Shown: positions 1 through 8,765 of the stretch, in pieces
How the letters are laid out: the number at the start of each line of letters is the position of its first letter
Numbering within the stretch: the first letter of the stretch is position 1
NCBI GenBank assembly: GCA_020849795.1
Contig: JADZFR010000022.1
Coordinates: forward strand, 1-62,878
DNA length: 62,878 bases
Source of the DNA: Planctomycetota bacterium
GTDB taxonomy: Bacteria > Planctomycetota > UBA8742 > UBA2392
Direction: 5' to 3'
The notes under the pieces: model-generated
Told to the model about the DNA's origin: nothing
The model's input: only the letters and a program-made list of their open reading frames with translations
The model's database searches: none
Position numbers and translations under genes: made by a program

Positions 1-177
1 CTGTCGGGGCTGTCTCTCACCCCTCACCCCCAGGAACCCACGGACACAGGTTTTGCGATTCAGGAGGCAGGCGGCAGGATGCAGAAGGCAGGAACTGCAA
101 ACCGCAAAACCACTTACGCGCGAAAAACAATTTTGGATTCCTTGCGTGCCGCGCCCGTCCCGGGCGCTAAAGCGGAC

Positions 178-218
178 GGGGCGCCCACAACACGTGCGGG
201 CGGGGGCGCCCACAACAC
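178..218. repeat. Two direct copies of a 16-bp GC-rich sequence
   Basis: GGGGCGCCCACAACAC occurs at 178-193 and again at 203-218, a 25-base period. The sequence lies downstream of the stop codon of the minus-strand metalloprotease-like gene. Bases 1-177 hold no gene that I can support. It may be part of a dispersed repeat; I see no further copy in this window. Confidence 0.6.
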
Positions 219-242
219 AGTTTCGGGGCGACTTGGTCTGCT

Positions 243-1451
243 TTACTCGCCGTAGGTTTCGGCCCACTTTGCTGTGGCTTCGAGGTAGGCCTTGTCGAAG
301 GCCTTTAGATCTTCCGTGACCTGCTTCTTGAATGCTTCGGTGCGTTTGGCTTCGTCCGGCAGGTTGCCGGCTAGCAGCTCGACTTCCCATTTGCGCCAGC
401 CTTCGGTGTGCGCGCTGTTGCGCAGGAAGTAGATGAACGCCCAGCTTTGCTGGTAGAACTCGGCGTCCACGTCACCTTCCCAGCCGCCTTTGAGCGTGGT
501 CTCGGCGCCTTTGAGCTTCTTGCGCCTGGTGATCTTTTGCAGGAAGTGCAGGTGTTCGTTGCTTTCGCTGTTCAGCACGCCCATACGCAGGGTCTTGCCG
601 TCCCATTCGTGGACGCTCCAGAACTCGGCAGTGCCTTCGCGGTACCAAGCCGGCTGGTGCATGAAGGTGCCGGCGATGCACATGTCGAACTGGTGGCGCG
701 CTTCGTGCAGGAAGATGCGGCGCGTGCGGTAGGGGCTGTCGAAAAAGCTGCCCCAGCACGCGCGGCCGTCAAAGAAGCCATGTGACTTGGCAAGGTCGGG
801 GTGAAAGGTCTCGATGTCGTCTTTGACCATGGCGACGTAGTCGGCGTGGGTTTTGAGGATGCGAACTTCGAGCGTCCAGGCTTTGCCGGCTTCGTAGGGT
901 TTGGTGATGTCGTCGCGCCAGGTGCGGATGGCTTGCTCAAGCATGCGGGCCATCTCGAGGGTTTCGGACTCTTTGAGCTCAGACCAGACACGGTATTCGC
1001 GGGTCAGCACCTCGACCCAGCCTTTGCCCTTGTGGGCGCGCAGCGGCTCGCCGGTTTCGAGTTGTTTGAGTTCGTCTGCGGTTAGCCAGTGCTCGTGAAG
1101 TTGGGTAAGGCCCTCGGCGGGGCTGGCCCACTGCTGTAATGCGCGCTGCTTGCCGGCGGCGAGGTGCATGGCGTCTTCGGAGTCGTGCCAGGTTTCGCCG
1201 TCGAAGGCGTGGCCGAGCGCCTTGTGGGCGAGCTGGTCCTGCGGCGCGAGCTTGATGATCTCGAGGTAAAGGCGGCGCTCCGAGATGCGCATTTTGCGGG
1301 CCGCGCACCACTTGGCGAGTTCGCGGCGGCCTTCGATGTCGGCGGCTTGAAGCGTTGCGTACTTCTGGTTCAGCTCAGCGGTGAGCTTGGCCAGGTCCTG
1401 CGCCGCAAGCGGCGTGGTCACCAGCAGCAAAAGAATAAGGAAGTAGCGCAC
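243..1451 (-). CDS. Secreted DUF1570-like putative metallopeptidase
   Basis: The protein has 402 residues. Residues 1-18 form a signal peptide (hydrophobic core followed by PLAAQ), so it is probably exported. The centre carries an HExxH-type motif, HEARH at residues 249-253, followed about 20 residues later by WYREGTAEFW (residues 269-278), where E272 or E276 would be the third zinc ligand as in gluzincin-like DUF1570 proteins. This motif pair is what I see; peptidase activity is inferred from the family. The first 130 residues are helical and may hold a TPR-like part. The gene is transcribed away from oleA, and a TACAAT-like -10 lies at 1485-1490 on the minus strand without a good -35. Confidence 0.75.
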   Translation of the reverse strand: MRYFLILLLLVTTPLAAQDLAKLTAELNQKYATLQAADIEGRRELAKWCAARKMRISERRLYLEIIKLAPQDQLAHKALGHAFDGETWHDSEDAMHLAAGKQRALQQWASPAEGLTQLHEHWLTADELKQLETGEPLRAHKGKGWVEVLTREYRVWSELKESETLEMARMLEQAIRTWRDDITKPYEAGKAWTLEVRILKTHADYVAMVKDDIETFHPDLAKSHGFFDGRACWGSFFDSPYRTRRIFLHEARHQFDMCIAGTFMHQPAWYREGTAEFWSVHEWDGKTLRMGVLNSESNEHLHFLQKITRRKKLKGAETTLKGGWEGDVDAEFYQQSWAFIYFLRNSAHTEGWRKWEVELLAGNLPDEAKRTEAFKKQVTEDLKAFDKAYLEATAKWAETYGE

Positions 1452-1615
1452 GGAAAGGGCCGCAGGGGTGGGGCAGGGGCATGAATTGTAGCTGACTGGG
1501 ACTGCGGCTGCACGACTTCGCGACTTTCACCACGTTCAACCGTTTCAAGAATTCCTGAAAAACCCGAACGAAATGGTTGTTTTCCACACCGTGGCTGCGC
1601 ATGCTTTCGGCCCAC

Positions 1616-1629
1616 GGAGAGCGGCATTG
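1616..1629 (+). promoter_or_regulatory. Ribosome binding site that decides a TTG start for oleA
   Basis: GGAGAG at 1616-1621 sits seven bases before a TTG at 1627. Starting there gives the N-terminus MQFSNVYIEALAHVLPE, the usual beginning of OleA proteins. The ATG at 1573 in the same frame would add 18 residues with no family resemblance. Confidence 0.6.
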
Positions 1630-2664
1630 CAGTTTTCGAACGTCTACATTGAAGCGTTGGCGCACGTGCTGCCCGAGCGGGTGGTCACGTCGGTTGAGCT
1701 TGAGGACCGGCTTGCCCCGGCGTATTCGCGCTTGGGCTTTCACCCCGGCCGCATCGAGCTGATGACCGGCATTGCCCAGCGCCGCCACTTCGCGCCCGGC
1801 ACCCGCCCCAGCGCCATCGCGATCCAGGCCGCCGACAAGGCGCTGGCTGAAAGCAGCGTCGCGCGGGAAGACATTGGCCTGCTGATTTTCTCGAGCGTGT
1901 GCCGCGACTTCATGGAGCCTGCGACCGCGAGCGTGGTTCACGCAGGTCTGGGACTGCCGGCGAGTTGCGCGTGCTTTGACCTGAGCAACGCGTGCCTTGG
2001 GTTTGCCAACGCGATGCTGGTGGCTGCCAACGCGCTTGAGCTTGGGCAGGTCAAAGCGGCGCTGGTGGTGGCGGGCGAAGACGGCGGTCCGCTGGTGGAA
2101 GCCACGATCAAGCGCCTGAACCAGGACACCACGATCAACCGCAAGAACAGCAAGCTCAGCTTTGCCAGCCTGACCATCGGCAGCGGCGCGGCGGCGATGG
2201 TGATGACGCGGCAGGGCAGCCACCGGTTGCTTGGCGGCGTGATGCTGACCGACAGCAGCGCGAACCATCTGTGCCAGGGCGGCATGACACAGGGTGTGCC
2301 GGGCGCGGACCTGGGGCCGCTGATGCAGACCGACAGTGAGGCGCTGATGCACGCCGGAGTGGCGCTGGCGCAGCGCGTGTGGGCGCAGACCCGCGAGCAG
2401 CTTGGCTGGGGCAACGACAGTGTGCAGCGCGTGTTCACACACCAGGTGGGCGTGATGCACCGCAAGCTGTTGTTCGAGAAGCTTGAGCTGGATGCCGCGC
2501 GCGATTACCCGACGGTGGAAACGCTGGGCAACATGGGCAGCGTAAGCCTGCCGATCAGCCTGGACAGGGGCGTGCGCGACGGCGCCGTGAACGCGGGCGA
2601 CAACCTGGCGCTGCTGGGCATCGGCAGCGGTCTGGTGTGCCTGAACCTGGGGGTCAGATGGTGA
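1627..2664 (+). CDS. oleA: OleA, long-chain acyl-CoA thiolase (head-to-head condensation)
   Basis: This thiolase-fold enzyme has 345 residues from the TTG start. OleA joins two fatty acyl-CoA chains by a non-decarboxylative Claisen condensation into a 2-alkyl-3-ketoalkanoate, the first step of long-chain olefin synthesis. Visible signatures are the nucleophile in SNACLGFANAM (Cys123 of this start), the conserved Glu in CRDFMEPATA (Glu97, which in known OleA reaches into the partner active site), a His in FTHQVGVMH and the Asn in LGNMGSVSLP. Length and N-terminus match the family. It overlaps oleB by seven bases. The order oleA-B-C-D makes the assignment firm; a FabH-like enzyme would be the alternative. 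Confidence 0.93.
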   Translation: MQFSNVYIEALAHVLPERVVTSVELEDRLAPAYSRLGFHPGRIELMTGIAQRRHFAPGTRPSAIAIQAADKALAESSVAREDIGLLIFSSVCRDFMEPATASVVHAGLGLPASCACFDLSNACLGFANAMLVAANALELGQVKAALVVAGEDGGPLVEATIKRLNQDTTINRKNSKLSFASLTIGSGAAAMVMTRQGSHRLLGGVMLTDSSANHLCQGGMTQGVPGADLGPLMQTDSEALMHAGVALAQRVWAQTREQLGWGNDSVQRVFTHQVGVMHRKLLFEKLELDAARDYPTVETLGNMGSVSLPISLDRGVRDGAVNAGDNLALLGIGSGLVCLNLGVRW

Positions 2665-3677
2665 CTGCCCAGACCGCGCAGCCGATTACCGGCATCTGGC
2701 AACGGGAATACCCGTTTGAGTCGCACTGGCTGGATGTCGGCGAAGTGCGCATGCATTACGTGGATGAAGGGAGCGCAGGCCTCCGGCCTGCACCTGCGGT
2801 GGACATTTTGTCCACGGCAGTCGCGGACCGGGGGTCCGCGCCAGAGGCGGGCAGCGCGCCAACGCTGCTGTTCCTGCACGGCAACCCGACCTGGAGCTTT
2901 TACTGGCGCCACCTGGTGCAGCAGTTTCGCGGCACGCACCGTTGCGTGGCGCCCGACCACATCGGGTGCGGGCTTTCCGACAAGCCGCAGCACTACCCGT
3001 ACACCCTGGCGCAGCACATCGCCAACGTGCGCAGCCTGGTGTACGCGCTTGACCTGCGCGACATCGTGCTTTGCCTGCATGACTGGGGCGGCGCAATCGG
3101 CATGGGTTTGGCCGCGCAGATTCCTGACCGCATTCGGGGGTTCGTCATTTTCAACACCGCGGCGTTTCCGAGCCGGCGCATGCCGCTGAGCATCGGTTTG
3201 TGCCGCATTCCGGGCGTGGGCGACCTGCTGATTCGCGGCTTGAACGGTTTCGTGCGCGGGGCGCTGGCCCGTTGCGCGCGCAAGGCGCTCAGCGCCGAGG
3301 CCAAGGCGGGCTACCTGGCGCCGTACGCATCGTGGGAAGACCGCATCGCGAACCTGCGCTTTGTGCAGGACATCCCGATGGATGAGTCGCACGAAAGCTG
3401 GCCGACGCTGCAAGCCGTTGAGCGCGGGTTGGCGCAGTTCAAGCAACACCCGATGCTGCTGTGCTGGGGCCGGCACGACTTTGTGTTCAACGACCAGTTC
3501 ATGCAGCAGTGGCAGCGCCGCTTTCCGGGGGCAGAAACACAGTACTTCGAGAACGCAGGGCACTTCGTGGTCGAAGACGCGCGCCCCGAGATCATCACCG
3601 CCATGCGGAAGTTCCTGGACGGCAAGCCGCAGGATTACACCGACGAGCACCACAGCAGCGTCAGCCTTCACGTGTGA
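2658..3677 (+). CDS. oleB: OleB, beta-lactone decarboxylase (alpha/beta hydrolase fold)
   Basis: The 339-residue haloalkane-dehalogenase-like protein would decarboxylate the cis-beta-lactone made by OleC to the final cis-olefin. Motifs seen are the oxyanion segment LFLHGNPTWSFYWR, the nucleophile elbow CLHDWGGAIG with the catalytic Asp, and the C-terminal histidine in FENAGHFVVED. ATG at 2658 overlaps the oleA stop (ATGGTGA). Residues about 39-67 are an extra segment between the beta-strand ending HYVDEG and the strand PTLLFLHG; relatives join these directly. The DNA for this segment is a palindromic repeat (2769-2860) that continues the frame. The insert lies in a surface loop before the oxyanion strand, so folding may be preserved. 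Confidence 0.92.
   Translation: MVTAQTAQPITGIWQREYPFESHWLDVGEVRMHYVDEGSAGLRPAPAVDILSTAVADRGSAPEAGSAPTLLFLHGNPTWSFYWRHLVQQFRGTHRCVAPDHIGCGLSDKPQHYPYTLAQHIANVRSLVYALDLRDIVLCLHDWGGAIGMGLAAQIPDRIRGFVIFNTAAFPSRRMPLSIGLCRIPGVGDLLIRGLNGFVRGALARCARKALSAEAKAGYLAPYASWEDRIANLRFVQDIPMDESHESWPTLQAVERGLAQFKQHPMLLCWGRHDFVFNDQFMQQWQRRFPGAETQYFENAGHFVVEDARPEIITAMRKFLDGKPQDYTDEHHSSVSLHV
2769..2860. repeat. Palindromic element translated inside oleB
   Basis: The element starts with GGGAGCGCAGGC at 2769-2780, the same end as three other copies in this cluster. It holds three perfect hairpins: arms GCAGGCC/GGCCTGC (2775-2791), GTGGACA/TGTCCAC (2799-2815) and CGCGGACC/GGTCCGCG (2822-2840). The right end near 2860 is degenerate. 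In oleB it is read as GSAGLRPAP and onwards, about 30 residues, without a stop. Confidence 0.85.
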
Positions 3678-3705
3678 AGTGCGGCGGTGCCTCAGCGAGA
3701 GACAG

Positions 3706-5475
3706 ATGCAATTGAGCGAAGTCCAAGTGATGGCAAGCGTTCACGCCCCGGAGTCGCGGGCGAACGTGGCCTCGTTCCTTGAGACCCAGCGGCGTGCGCG
3801 GCCGGCGTCGGTCGCTGTGATTGAGCAAGGCAGCGGCCGAAGCATCACGTTTGGCGAACTTGGCCAGCGCATTGAGAACATCGCATGTGGCCTTGGCGAG
3901 TTGGGCATCACGCGCGGCACACGCACGATACTGGCGGTCAAGCCGGGCATTGAGTTTGTCGCTCTGGTGTTCGCGCTGTTTCGCGTCGGCGCCGTGCCGG
4001 TGGTCGTGGACCCGGGCATGGGCAAGGCGAACCTGCTGAAGTGCATCGCAGAGGCGCAAGCCGGGGCGCTGGTCGGCATACCGCTGGCGCACGCGCTTAG
4101 TCTGCGTTATCGCGGCGCCTTCCGTACGGTGAAGCACCGTGTCACGGTCGGCCGGCGCTGGCTCTGGGGCGGGACGACGTACCGCGAACTTGCCGCGCGC
4201 GAAGTCAGCGGCAGCAGCCCGGCGATCACGCACTGGCACGACACCGCGGCGATTCTGTTCACGAGCGGCGCGACCGGCCTGCCCAAGGGCGTGGTCTACC
4301 ACCACGGCATTCTTGTCGCCCAGACCGAGATGATCCGCGATGCCTATGGCATCAAGCCCGGCGAGGTTGACGTTGCCTGCTTTGCATTGTTCGCCCTGTT
4401 CAGCGTGGCAATGGGCGTGACTGTGGTATTGCCGGACATGGATTTTTCGCGCCCCGGCCGGGCTGACCCGGCGAAGATCGTGGCAGCCATCCGCGACCAC
4501 AACGCCACGATGTCGTTTGCCTCGCCTGCGGTGTGGCGCAACGTGGGCCCGTACCTGCTGGACCACGATCTGCGCCTGCCGACGCTGAAGCGCGTGCTGA
4601 TCGCGGGCGCGGCTGTGCCCTACCAGACTCTGGCACAACTCAAAGAGCGCATTGCGCAAGACGGCGACGTGCACACGCCCTACGGCGCCACCGAAAGCCT
4701 GCCGCTGAGCACGATTTCTGCAAGCGAAGTGCTGGCTGAAACGCGGTACGACACGCAAGCCGGCAAAGGCGTGTGCGTGGGCAAACCCGTGGCGGGCGTG
4801 AACGCGAAGGTGGTTCGCATTACCGAAGGCCCGATCGCGAGTATCGAGGACGCGGTCGAACTGCCGGTGGGGGAAGTCGGCGAGATCATCGTCTCAAGCG
4901 CGCCCACTACCCGCGAGTACTTCAACCGTCCCGAAGCCACCAAGCTGGCCAAGATCAGGAGCGCAGGCTTCCAGACTGCATCAGACGCACGCCTCCGGTC
5001 CGCGACGGCCGTGGACAAGATGTCCACAGCAGATGCAGGCGGGACGCCTGCGCTCCCGGCCATATCACAGCTCTGGCATCGCATGGGCGACACCGGCTTT
5101 CTGGATGCCCAGGGAAGGCTTTGGTATTGCGGGCGCGTCGGGCACACCGTGTGGACCGAACAGGGCCCGTTGTTTCCCGAGCAGCTTGAAGGTGTGTTCA
5201 ACAACCACAACGCCGTCACGCGCAGCGCACTGGTCGGCGTCGGCCCGCCCGGCGCGCAACAGCCGGTGATCGTCGTCGAATGCCACTACGGCTACGTGCC
5301 GGACAAAGAGCTGCAGGTACGCATCGAGGCCGAACTGCTGGCGATGGCTGCGGAACATGCATTGACACGTCAAGTGAAGCGCGTGCTGTTTCACGGCCCG
5401 TTTCCGGTGGATGTGCGCCACAACGCCAAGATCGACAGGCAAGCATTAGCCCGCTGGGCCAAGGAGCGGGCGTGA
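3706..5475 (+). CDS. oleC: OleC, beta-lactone synthetase (AMP-binding family)
   Basis: The 589-residue adenylate-forming enzyme converts the beta-hydroxy acid from OleD into a beta-lactone using ATP. The P-loop-like motif is AILFTSGATGLPKGVVYHHG at residues 182-201, and the adenylation motif region PYGATESLPL follows around 325. The C-terminal part has MGDTGFLDAQGRLWYCGR and an RQVKRVLFHGPFPVDVRHNAKIDR-type end containing the conserved Lys. Start ATG 3706 follows a GAGAG-type site; 3730 is an alternative. Residues about 418-450 come from a palindromic repeat (4957-5057) placed in frame between REYFNRPEATKLAKI and WHRMGDTGFL, segments that are nearly adjacent in relatives. The stop overlaps the oleD start (GTGA). 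Confidence 0.92.
   Translation: MQLSEVQVMASVHAPESRANVASFLETQRRARPASVAVIEQGSGRSITFGELGQRIENIACGLGELGITRGTRTILAVKPGIEFVALVFALFRVGAVPVVVDPGMGKANLLKCIAEAQAGALVGIPLAHALSLRYRGAFRTVKHRVTVGRRWLWGGTTYRELAAREVSGSSPAITHWHDTAAILFTSGATGLPKGVVYHHGILVAQTEMIRDAYGIKPGEVDVACFALFALFSVAMGVTVVLPDMDFSRPGRADPAKIVAAIRDHNATMSFASPAVWRNVGPYLLDHDLRLPTLKRVLIAGAAVPYQTLAQLKERIAQDGDVHTPYGATESLPLSTISASEVLAETRYDTQAGKGVCVGKPVAGVNAKVVRITEGPIASIEDAVELPVGEVGEIIVSSAPTTREYFNRPEATKLAKIRSAGFQTASDARLRSATAVDKMSTADAGGTPALPAISQLWHRMGDTGFLDAQGRLWYCGRVGHTVWTEQGPLFPEQLEGVFNNHNAVTRSALVGVGPPGAQQPVIVVECHYGYVPDKELQVRIEAELLAMAAEHALTRQVKRVLFHGPFPVDVRHNAKIDRQALARWAKERA
4957..5057. repeat. Palindromic element translated inside oleC
   Basis: This 101-bp element has inverted ends AGGAGCGCAGGC (4957-4968) and GCCTGCGCTCCC (5046-5057). 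Inner hairpins are GTGGACA/TGTCCAC (5011-5027), identical in its arms to one in the oleB copy, and GCAGGCG/CGCCTGC (5035-5051). It is read in oleC as RSAGFQTAS to DAGGTPALP, the same codon phase as in oleB. Confidence 0.88.
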
Positions 5476-6488
5476 GGGTACTGGTCACTGGTGGTGCGGG
5501 TTTCATCGGCTCGCGGATTGTGCAGCGCCTTGTGGAACAAGGCGCGCAGGTGACCACTTGCTCGCGCAACAGTCCCGAGTGCCCTGTCGCAGGCAGCGAG
5601 CACCGGTTGCTTGATCTGTGCGACCCACAGGCCACGCAGGCCGTCGTTGAGGGACACGACGCAGTGTTCCACGTCGCCGCGAAAGCCGGCGTTTGGGGGC
5701 CGCGTCGCGAGTATTTCTCCATCAACGTGCAGGGCACGCGCAACGTGCTGGCGGCATGCCACAAGCACGGCGTGAAGTCGCTGGTCTACACCAGCACGCC
5801 CAGCGTGGTGTTCGCGCGCGGCGGCATCGATGGCGGTGACGAGTCGCTGCCGTACCCGAAGCGCTACCTGACGCACTATGCCGAAAGCAAAGCAATCGCC
5901 GAGCAAGAGGTGCTGGCCGCCAGCGGCATCGGCGGGTTGCGCAGCGTGGCGATTCGCCCGCACCTGGTGTGGGGCCACGGCGACCCTCACCTGCTGCCGC
6001 GCGTGCTTGACCGGGCGAAAGCCGGCAAGCTCAAGCAGGTCGGCGACGGCAGCAACAGCGTGGACATCACCCACGTGCACGACGCCGCCGATGCGCACCT
6101 GCTGGCACTGGAACACGTCGAGGCTGCCGCAGGCAAAGCCTACTTCATCAGCAGCGAGACTGTGCAGCTGTGGCCGTGGCTGAACCGCGTGCTGGAGCGC
6201 GCCGGGGTTGCGCCACTGACAGCCAGGGTCAGCGCGGGCACGGCATACAAGGCGGGCGCAGTCATGGAGTTCGTGTGGCGCATGTTCGGCATCGCGTCAG
6301 AACCGCCCATGACGCGCTTCGTGGCCGAGAACCTTGCGACGTCGCACTGGTTCAAGCCCGATGCCGCAAGACGCGACCTCGGCTATGCGCCGCGATGGAC
6401 CGGCGACAAGGCATTGGACGAATACTTCGCAGTCTCTCGCAGAGGCGCAGAGACGCAAAGGGAAGCAATGGCAAAGGCAACCGCTTGA
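5472..6488 (+). CDS. oleD: OleD, NAD(P)H-dependent 2-alkyl-3-ketoalkanoate reductase
   Basis: The 338-residue extended short-chain dehydrogenase (3-beta-HSD/epimerase type) reduces the OleA product to the beta-hydroxy acid used by OleC. The Rossmann motif TGGAGFIGS lies at residues 6-14, the catalytic serine region is YTSTPSVVFA and the catalytic pair is in YAESKAIAE (YxxxK). GTG at 5472 overlaps the oleC stop. The last 13 residues or so, after DEYFAVS, are encoded by a dispersed octamer-type repeat (GCAGAGRCG units), so the native C-terminus was probably altered by an insertion at the gene end. Confidence 0.92.
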   Translation: MRVLVTGGAGFIGSRIVQRLVEQGAQVTTCSRNSPECPVAGSEHRLLDLCDPQATQAVVEGHDAVFHVAAKAGVWGPRREYFSINVQGTRNVLAACHKHGVKSLVYTSTPSVVFARGGIDGGDESLPYPKRYLTHYAESKAIAEQEVLAASGIGGLRSVAIRPHLVWGHGDPHLLPRVLDRAKAGKLKQVGDGSNSVDITHVHDAADAHLLALEHVEAAAGKAYFISSETVQLWPWLNRVLERAGVAPLTARVSAGTAYKAGAVMEFVWRMFGIASEPPMTRFVAENLATSHWFKPDAARRDLGYAPRWTGDKALDEYFAVSRRGAETQREAMAKATA

Positions 6489-6551
6489 AACAAGGCATCT
6501 GCAGACGGACAGCAGTTCTCCGCGACTCCGCACCTTTGCGCGAGATCGCTG
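6433..6551. repeat. Degenerate inverted repeat at the oleD 3' end (octamer type)
   Basis: TCTCGCAGAGGCGCAGAGACG at about 6437-6457 faces a diverged inverted counterpart, CTCCGCGACTCCGCACC, at about 6520-6536. The block straddles the oleD stop and ends just before the RBS of the regulator gene. The 8-base unit CAGAGACG also occurs at the start of the dehydratase gene (11861-11887). It looks like a decayed or empty dispersed element; that is inference. Confidence 0.45.
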
Positions 6552-6569
6552 TCAGCAAGGAGCAACGCC

Positions 6570-7172
6570 ATGGATGAAGTCTTGAGGGATCACTTGACGA
6601 TGTTCGAGACGTTCTTCAACGCGATCGGCTTCAAGTCGCGGCTGGGGCGGGTCTGGGGCATGCTGGCGCTTTCGGGCAAACCGATGAGCGCCGCCGAGAT
6701 CACCGCCGAGCTCGACATGAGCGCCGGCAGTGTCAGCGAGTGCCTGAACGAACTGCGCGAATGGGGGGCCGCGACGGCCGAGTTCTCCAGCGAGCATCGC
6801 TGCCAGATGCACAGTGCGGTCAGCGATACCATGAGCATCGTGACGACCGTGCTGCGCCGCCGCGAAGCGCTTGCGGTGCAGAACTTCAAAGACAACGCGC
6901 GCTCGGCCCTTCGGCACGTTACCGAGAGCTACGGCGAAAAAGACCCGCGCGCCAAGACGTTGCAAAGCATCGTGACCACCAGCGAAATCGCCGAAGCCAC
7001 AATCCAGTTTTTTGTGGCTGCCAGCAGCGCGGTGCCCAGCGACCAGGACTCGCGCCTGTCACGCGTGATCCGGCGCATGACCGCCATCGGCATGAAGGTG
7101 CCCGGCGAACTTTCCAAGATGCGCAACAACCGGCGCAAGACGTCGCCGGTCAAGGAGGACGCCCATGTCTAG
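6570..7172 (+). CDS. GbsR/MarR-family transcriptional regulator
   Basis: The protein has 200 residues with a winged helix-turn-helix at about 20-85: GRVWGMLALSGKPMSAAEI, then ELDMSAGSVSECLNELREWG, the typical GbsR-like pattern. The rest is helical and basic toward the end. It follows a good RBS (AAGGAG at about 6556) and overlaps the ketosynthase start by eight bases (ATGTCTAG). Position inside the cluster suggests it controls the ole/fatty-acid genes; the ligand is unknown. It has no visible cysteine or metal motif. Confidence 0.82.
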   Translation: MDEVLRDHLTMFETFFNAIGFKSRLGRVWGMLALSGKPMSAAEITAELDMSAGSVSECLNELREWGAATAEFSSEHRCQMHSAVSDTMSIVTTVLRRREALAVQNFKDNARSALRHVTESYGEKDPRAKTLQSIVTTSEIAEATIQFFVAASSAVPSDQDSRLSRVIRRMTAIGMKVPGELSKMRNNRRKTSPVKEDAHV

Positions 7173-8403
7173 TCTCGCACGAGTCGTCATCACCGGCGTC
7201 GGTCTGACAGCGCCCAACGGCAATAACCTGGCAGAGTACCGGCAGGCTTTGCTTACCGGCAAGTCCGGCGTGCAGCCCTACGAAATCCGGTACTTCGGCA
7301 AGACGATTGCCGGCGTGTGCAACTACGACGCGCTGCGCTACCAGAAACGCAAAGAGGTGCGGCGCGGCACCCGTGCCGGCAGTATCGCGGTTTACTGCGC
7401 CAACGAGGCGCTGGGCGACGCGGGCATTGCCTGGGCGGGTGTTGACAAGTCAAGGGTCGGCGTCTACGTCGGCACCACCGAGCACGGCAACGTCGAGACC
7501 GAAACCGAGATCTACGAGGTCAGCAAGCAGAACTACGACCTGTCGTTCTGGACGCATCACCACAACCCGCGCACCGTCGCCAACAATCCGGCGGGTGAAG
7601 TCACGCTGAACCTGGGTGTCACAGGTCCTGCATATTGCATTGGCGCCGCGTGCGCCGCCGGCAACCTGGGGTTGATTCACGGCGTGCAGATGCTGCAACT
7701 GGGCGAGGTGGACCTCGCGTTCGGCGGCGGCGTCAGCGAGAGCATCCACACTTTCGGTATCTTTGCCGGGTTCAAGCAGCAGGGCGCGCTGGCCTGCCAT
7801 GCCGACCCCACAAAGGCGTCACGCCCCTTCGACACGCGGCGCAACGGCATCGTCGTCGCGGAGGGCGGCTGCCTGTTCACGCTGGAACGGCTGGAAGACG
7901 CCAAGCGGCGCGGCGCGAAGATTTACGCCGAGGTCGCGGGCTGGCACATCAACAGCGACAGCACCGACTACGTGCTGCCCAACGCCGAGCGCCAGGCCGA
8001 ATGCATGCGTGCAGCCGTCAAGCGCGCGGGCATGACACCCGCCGACATCCACATCGTGAACACCCACGCCACGGGCACGCACATGGGTGACGAGATGGAA
8101 GCGGCGGCGGTAAGCGCCGTGTTCGGCGATTACGACAGCGTCAACGTCAACAACACCAAGAGTTTCATCGGGCACGCAATGGGGGCGGCGGGCAGCCTTG
8201 AACTGGCCGGGAACCTGCCCAGTTTTGACGACGGAGTCGTGCACCCGACGATCAACATTGAGCAGCTTGACCCGCAGTGCAACGTGCGAGGGCTGGTGAT
8301 CAACAAGCCCCGCAAGGTCGAGAGGGTGGACACCATCATGAACATGAGTTTCGGCATGCTCGGTATCAACAGTGCCGTGATCGTGAAAAGGTACGCAGGA
8401 TGA
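7165..8403 (+). CDS. Beta-ketoacyl-ACP synthase (FabF/KAS II-like) of the lipid cluster
   Basis: The 412-residue condensing enzyme elongates acyl chains on ACP by decarboxylative condensation with malonyl-ACP. The complete Cys-His-His triad is visible: Cys163 in IGAACAAGN, His301 in NTHATGTH and His337 in KSFIGHAMGAAG. An active-site set of this kind indicates a true elongating ketosynthase, not a chain-length factor, and no second KS follows it. It heads a run that also holds an ACP, two flavoproteins, a dehydratase and an enoyl reductase, so it is probably devoted to a special acyl chain, not to general membrane lipid. Confidence 0.9.
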   Translation: MSSLARVVITGVGLTAPNGNNLAEYRQALLTGKSGVQPYEIRYFGKTIAGVCNYDALRYQKRKEVRRGTRAGSIAVYCANEALGDAGIAWAGVDKSRVGVYVGTTEHGNVETETEIYEVSKQNYDLSFWTHHHNPRTVANNPAGEVTLNLGVTGPAYCIGAACAAGNLGLIHGVQMLQLGEVDLAFGGGVSESIHTFGIFAGFKQQGALACHADPTKASRPFDTRRNGIVVAEGGCLFTLERLEDAKRRGAKIYAEVAGWHINSDSTDYVLPNAERQAECMRAAVKRAGMTPADIHIVNTHATGTHMGDEMEAAAVSAVFGDYDSVNVNNTKSFIGHAMGAAGSLELAGNLPSFDDGVVHPTINIEQLDPQCNVRGLVINKPRKVERVDTIMNMSFGMLGINSAVIVKRYAG

Positions 8404-8409
8404 AATCAG

Positions 8410-8452
8410 CCCCGGCCGGAAGACCGGGGACACGCGGCGCGGTTGCCGCGTG
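8410..8452. repeat. Two adjacent intergenic hairpins before the ACP gene
   Basis: CCCCGG/CCGGGG (8410-8429) is followed directly by CACGCGGC, a six-base loop and GCCGCGTG (8431-8452). The words GAAATCAG before and after form a short direct repeat (8402-8409 and 8461-8468). No T-run follows, so this is unlikely to be a simple terminator; it could modulate KS versus ACP expression or be a REP-type repeat. Confidence 0.55.
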
Positions 8453-8501
8453 AACGGGACGAAATCAGACGCCCGCAAGGGCACAACCAAGGAAACGGAC
8501 A

Positions 8502-8765
8502 ATGACAGACGAACACATCAAGCAGGCCATCATCGGCATCATCGCGGACATCGCGCCCGACGAAGACACGGGCAGCATTGATCCCGCGGTGCGGCTGCGC
8601 GACCAGATGGACCTGGATTCGATGGACTTCCTGGACATCGTGATGGAGCTGCGCAAGCGCTACGGCGTGCAGGTGCCCGACACGGATTACCAGCACCTGG
8701 CAAGCCTCGACAGTTGCGTGGCGTACCTGCGCGACAAGATGGCCGGCAAGCAGTTGGTCAGTTAG
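8502..8765 (+). CDS. Acyl carrier protein dedicated to the lipid cluster
   Basis: This small acidic protein of 87 residues has the phosphopantetheine attachment site in MDLDSMDFLDIVMEL (Ser40). It follows a clear RBS (AAGGAAAC). It carries the growing chain between the neighbouring ketosynthase, dehydratase and enoyl reductase. The last residues (KQLVS) are encoded by the outer arm of a separate inverted repeat at 8754-8826, so its C-terminus may have been extended by that repeat. Confidence 0.9.
   Translation: MTDEHIKQAIIGIIADIAPDEDTGSIDPAVRLRDQMDLDSMDFLDIVMELRKRYGVQVPDTDYQHLASLDSCVAYLRDKMAGKQLVS

Noticed and set aside
178..218. Replication origin or iteron set from the direct repeat at the left edge
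   Set aside because: Only two copies, GC-rich, with no DnaA boxes or replication genes.
53..319. Arg-rich open frame of 88 codons at the left edge
   Set aside because: It has the composition of non-coding GC-rich sequence, overlaps the direct repeats at 178-218 and runs into the metallopeptidase-like gene on the other strand; no RBS.
1375..2460. 361-codon minus-strand open frame opposite oleA
   Set aside because: It mirrors the oleA codons, is His/Arg/Ala-rich and has no domain; a typical antisense shadow in GC-rich DNA.
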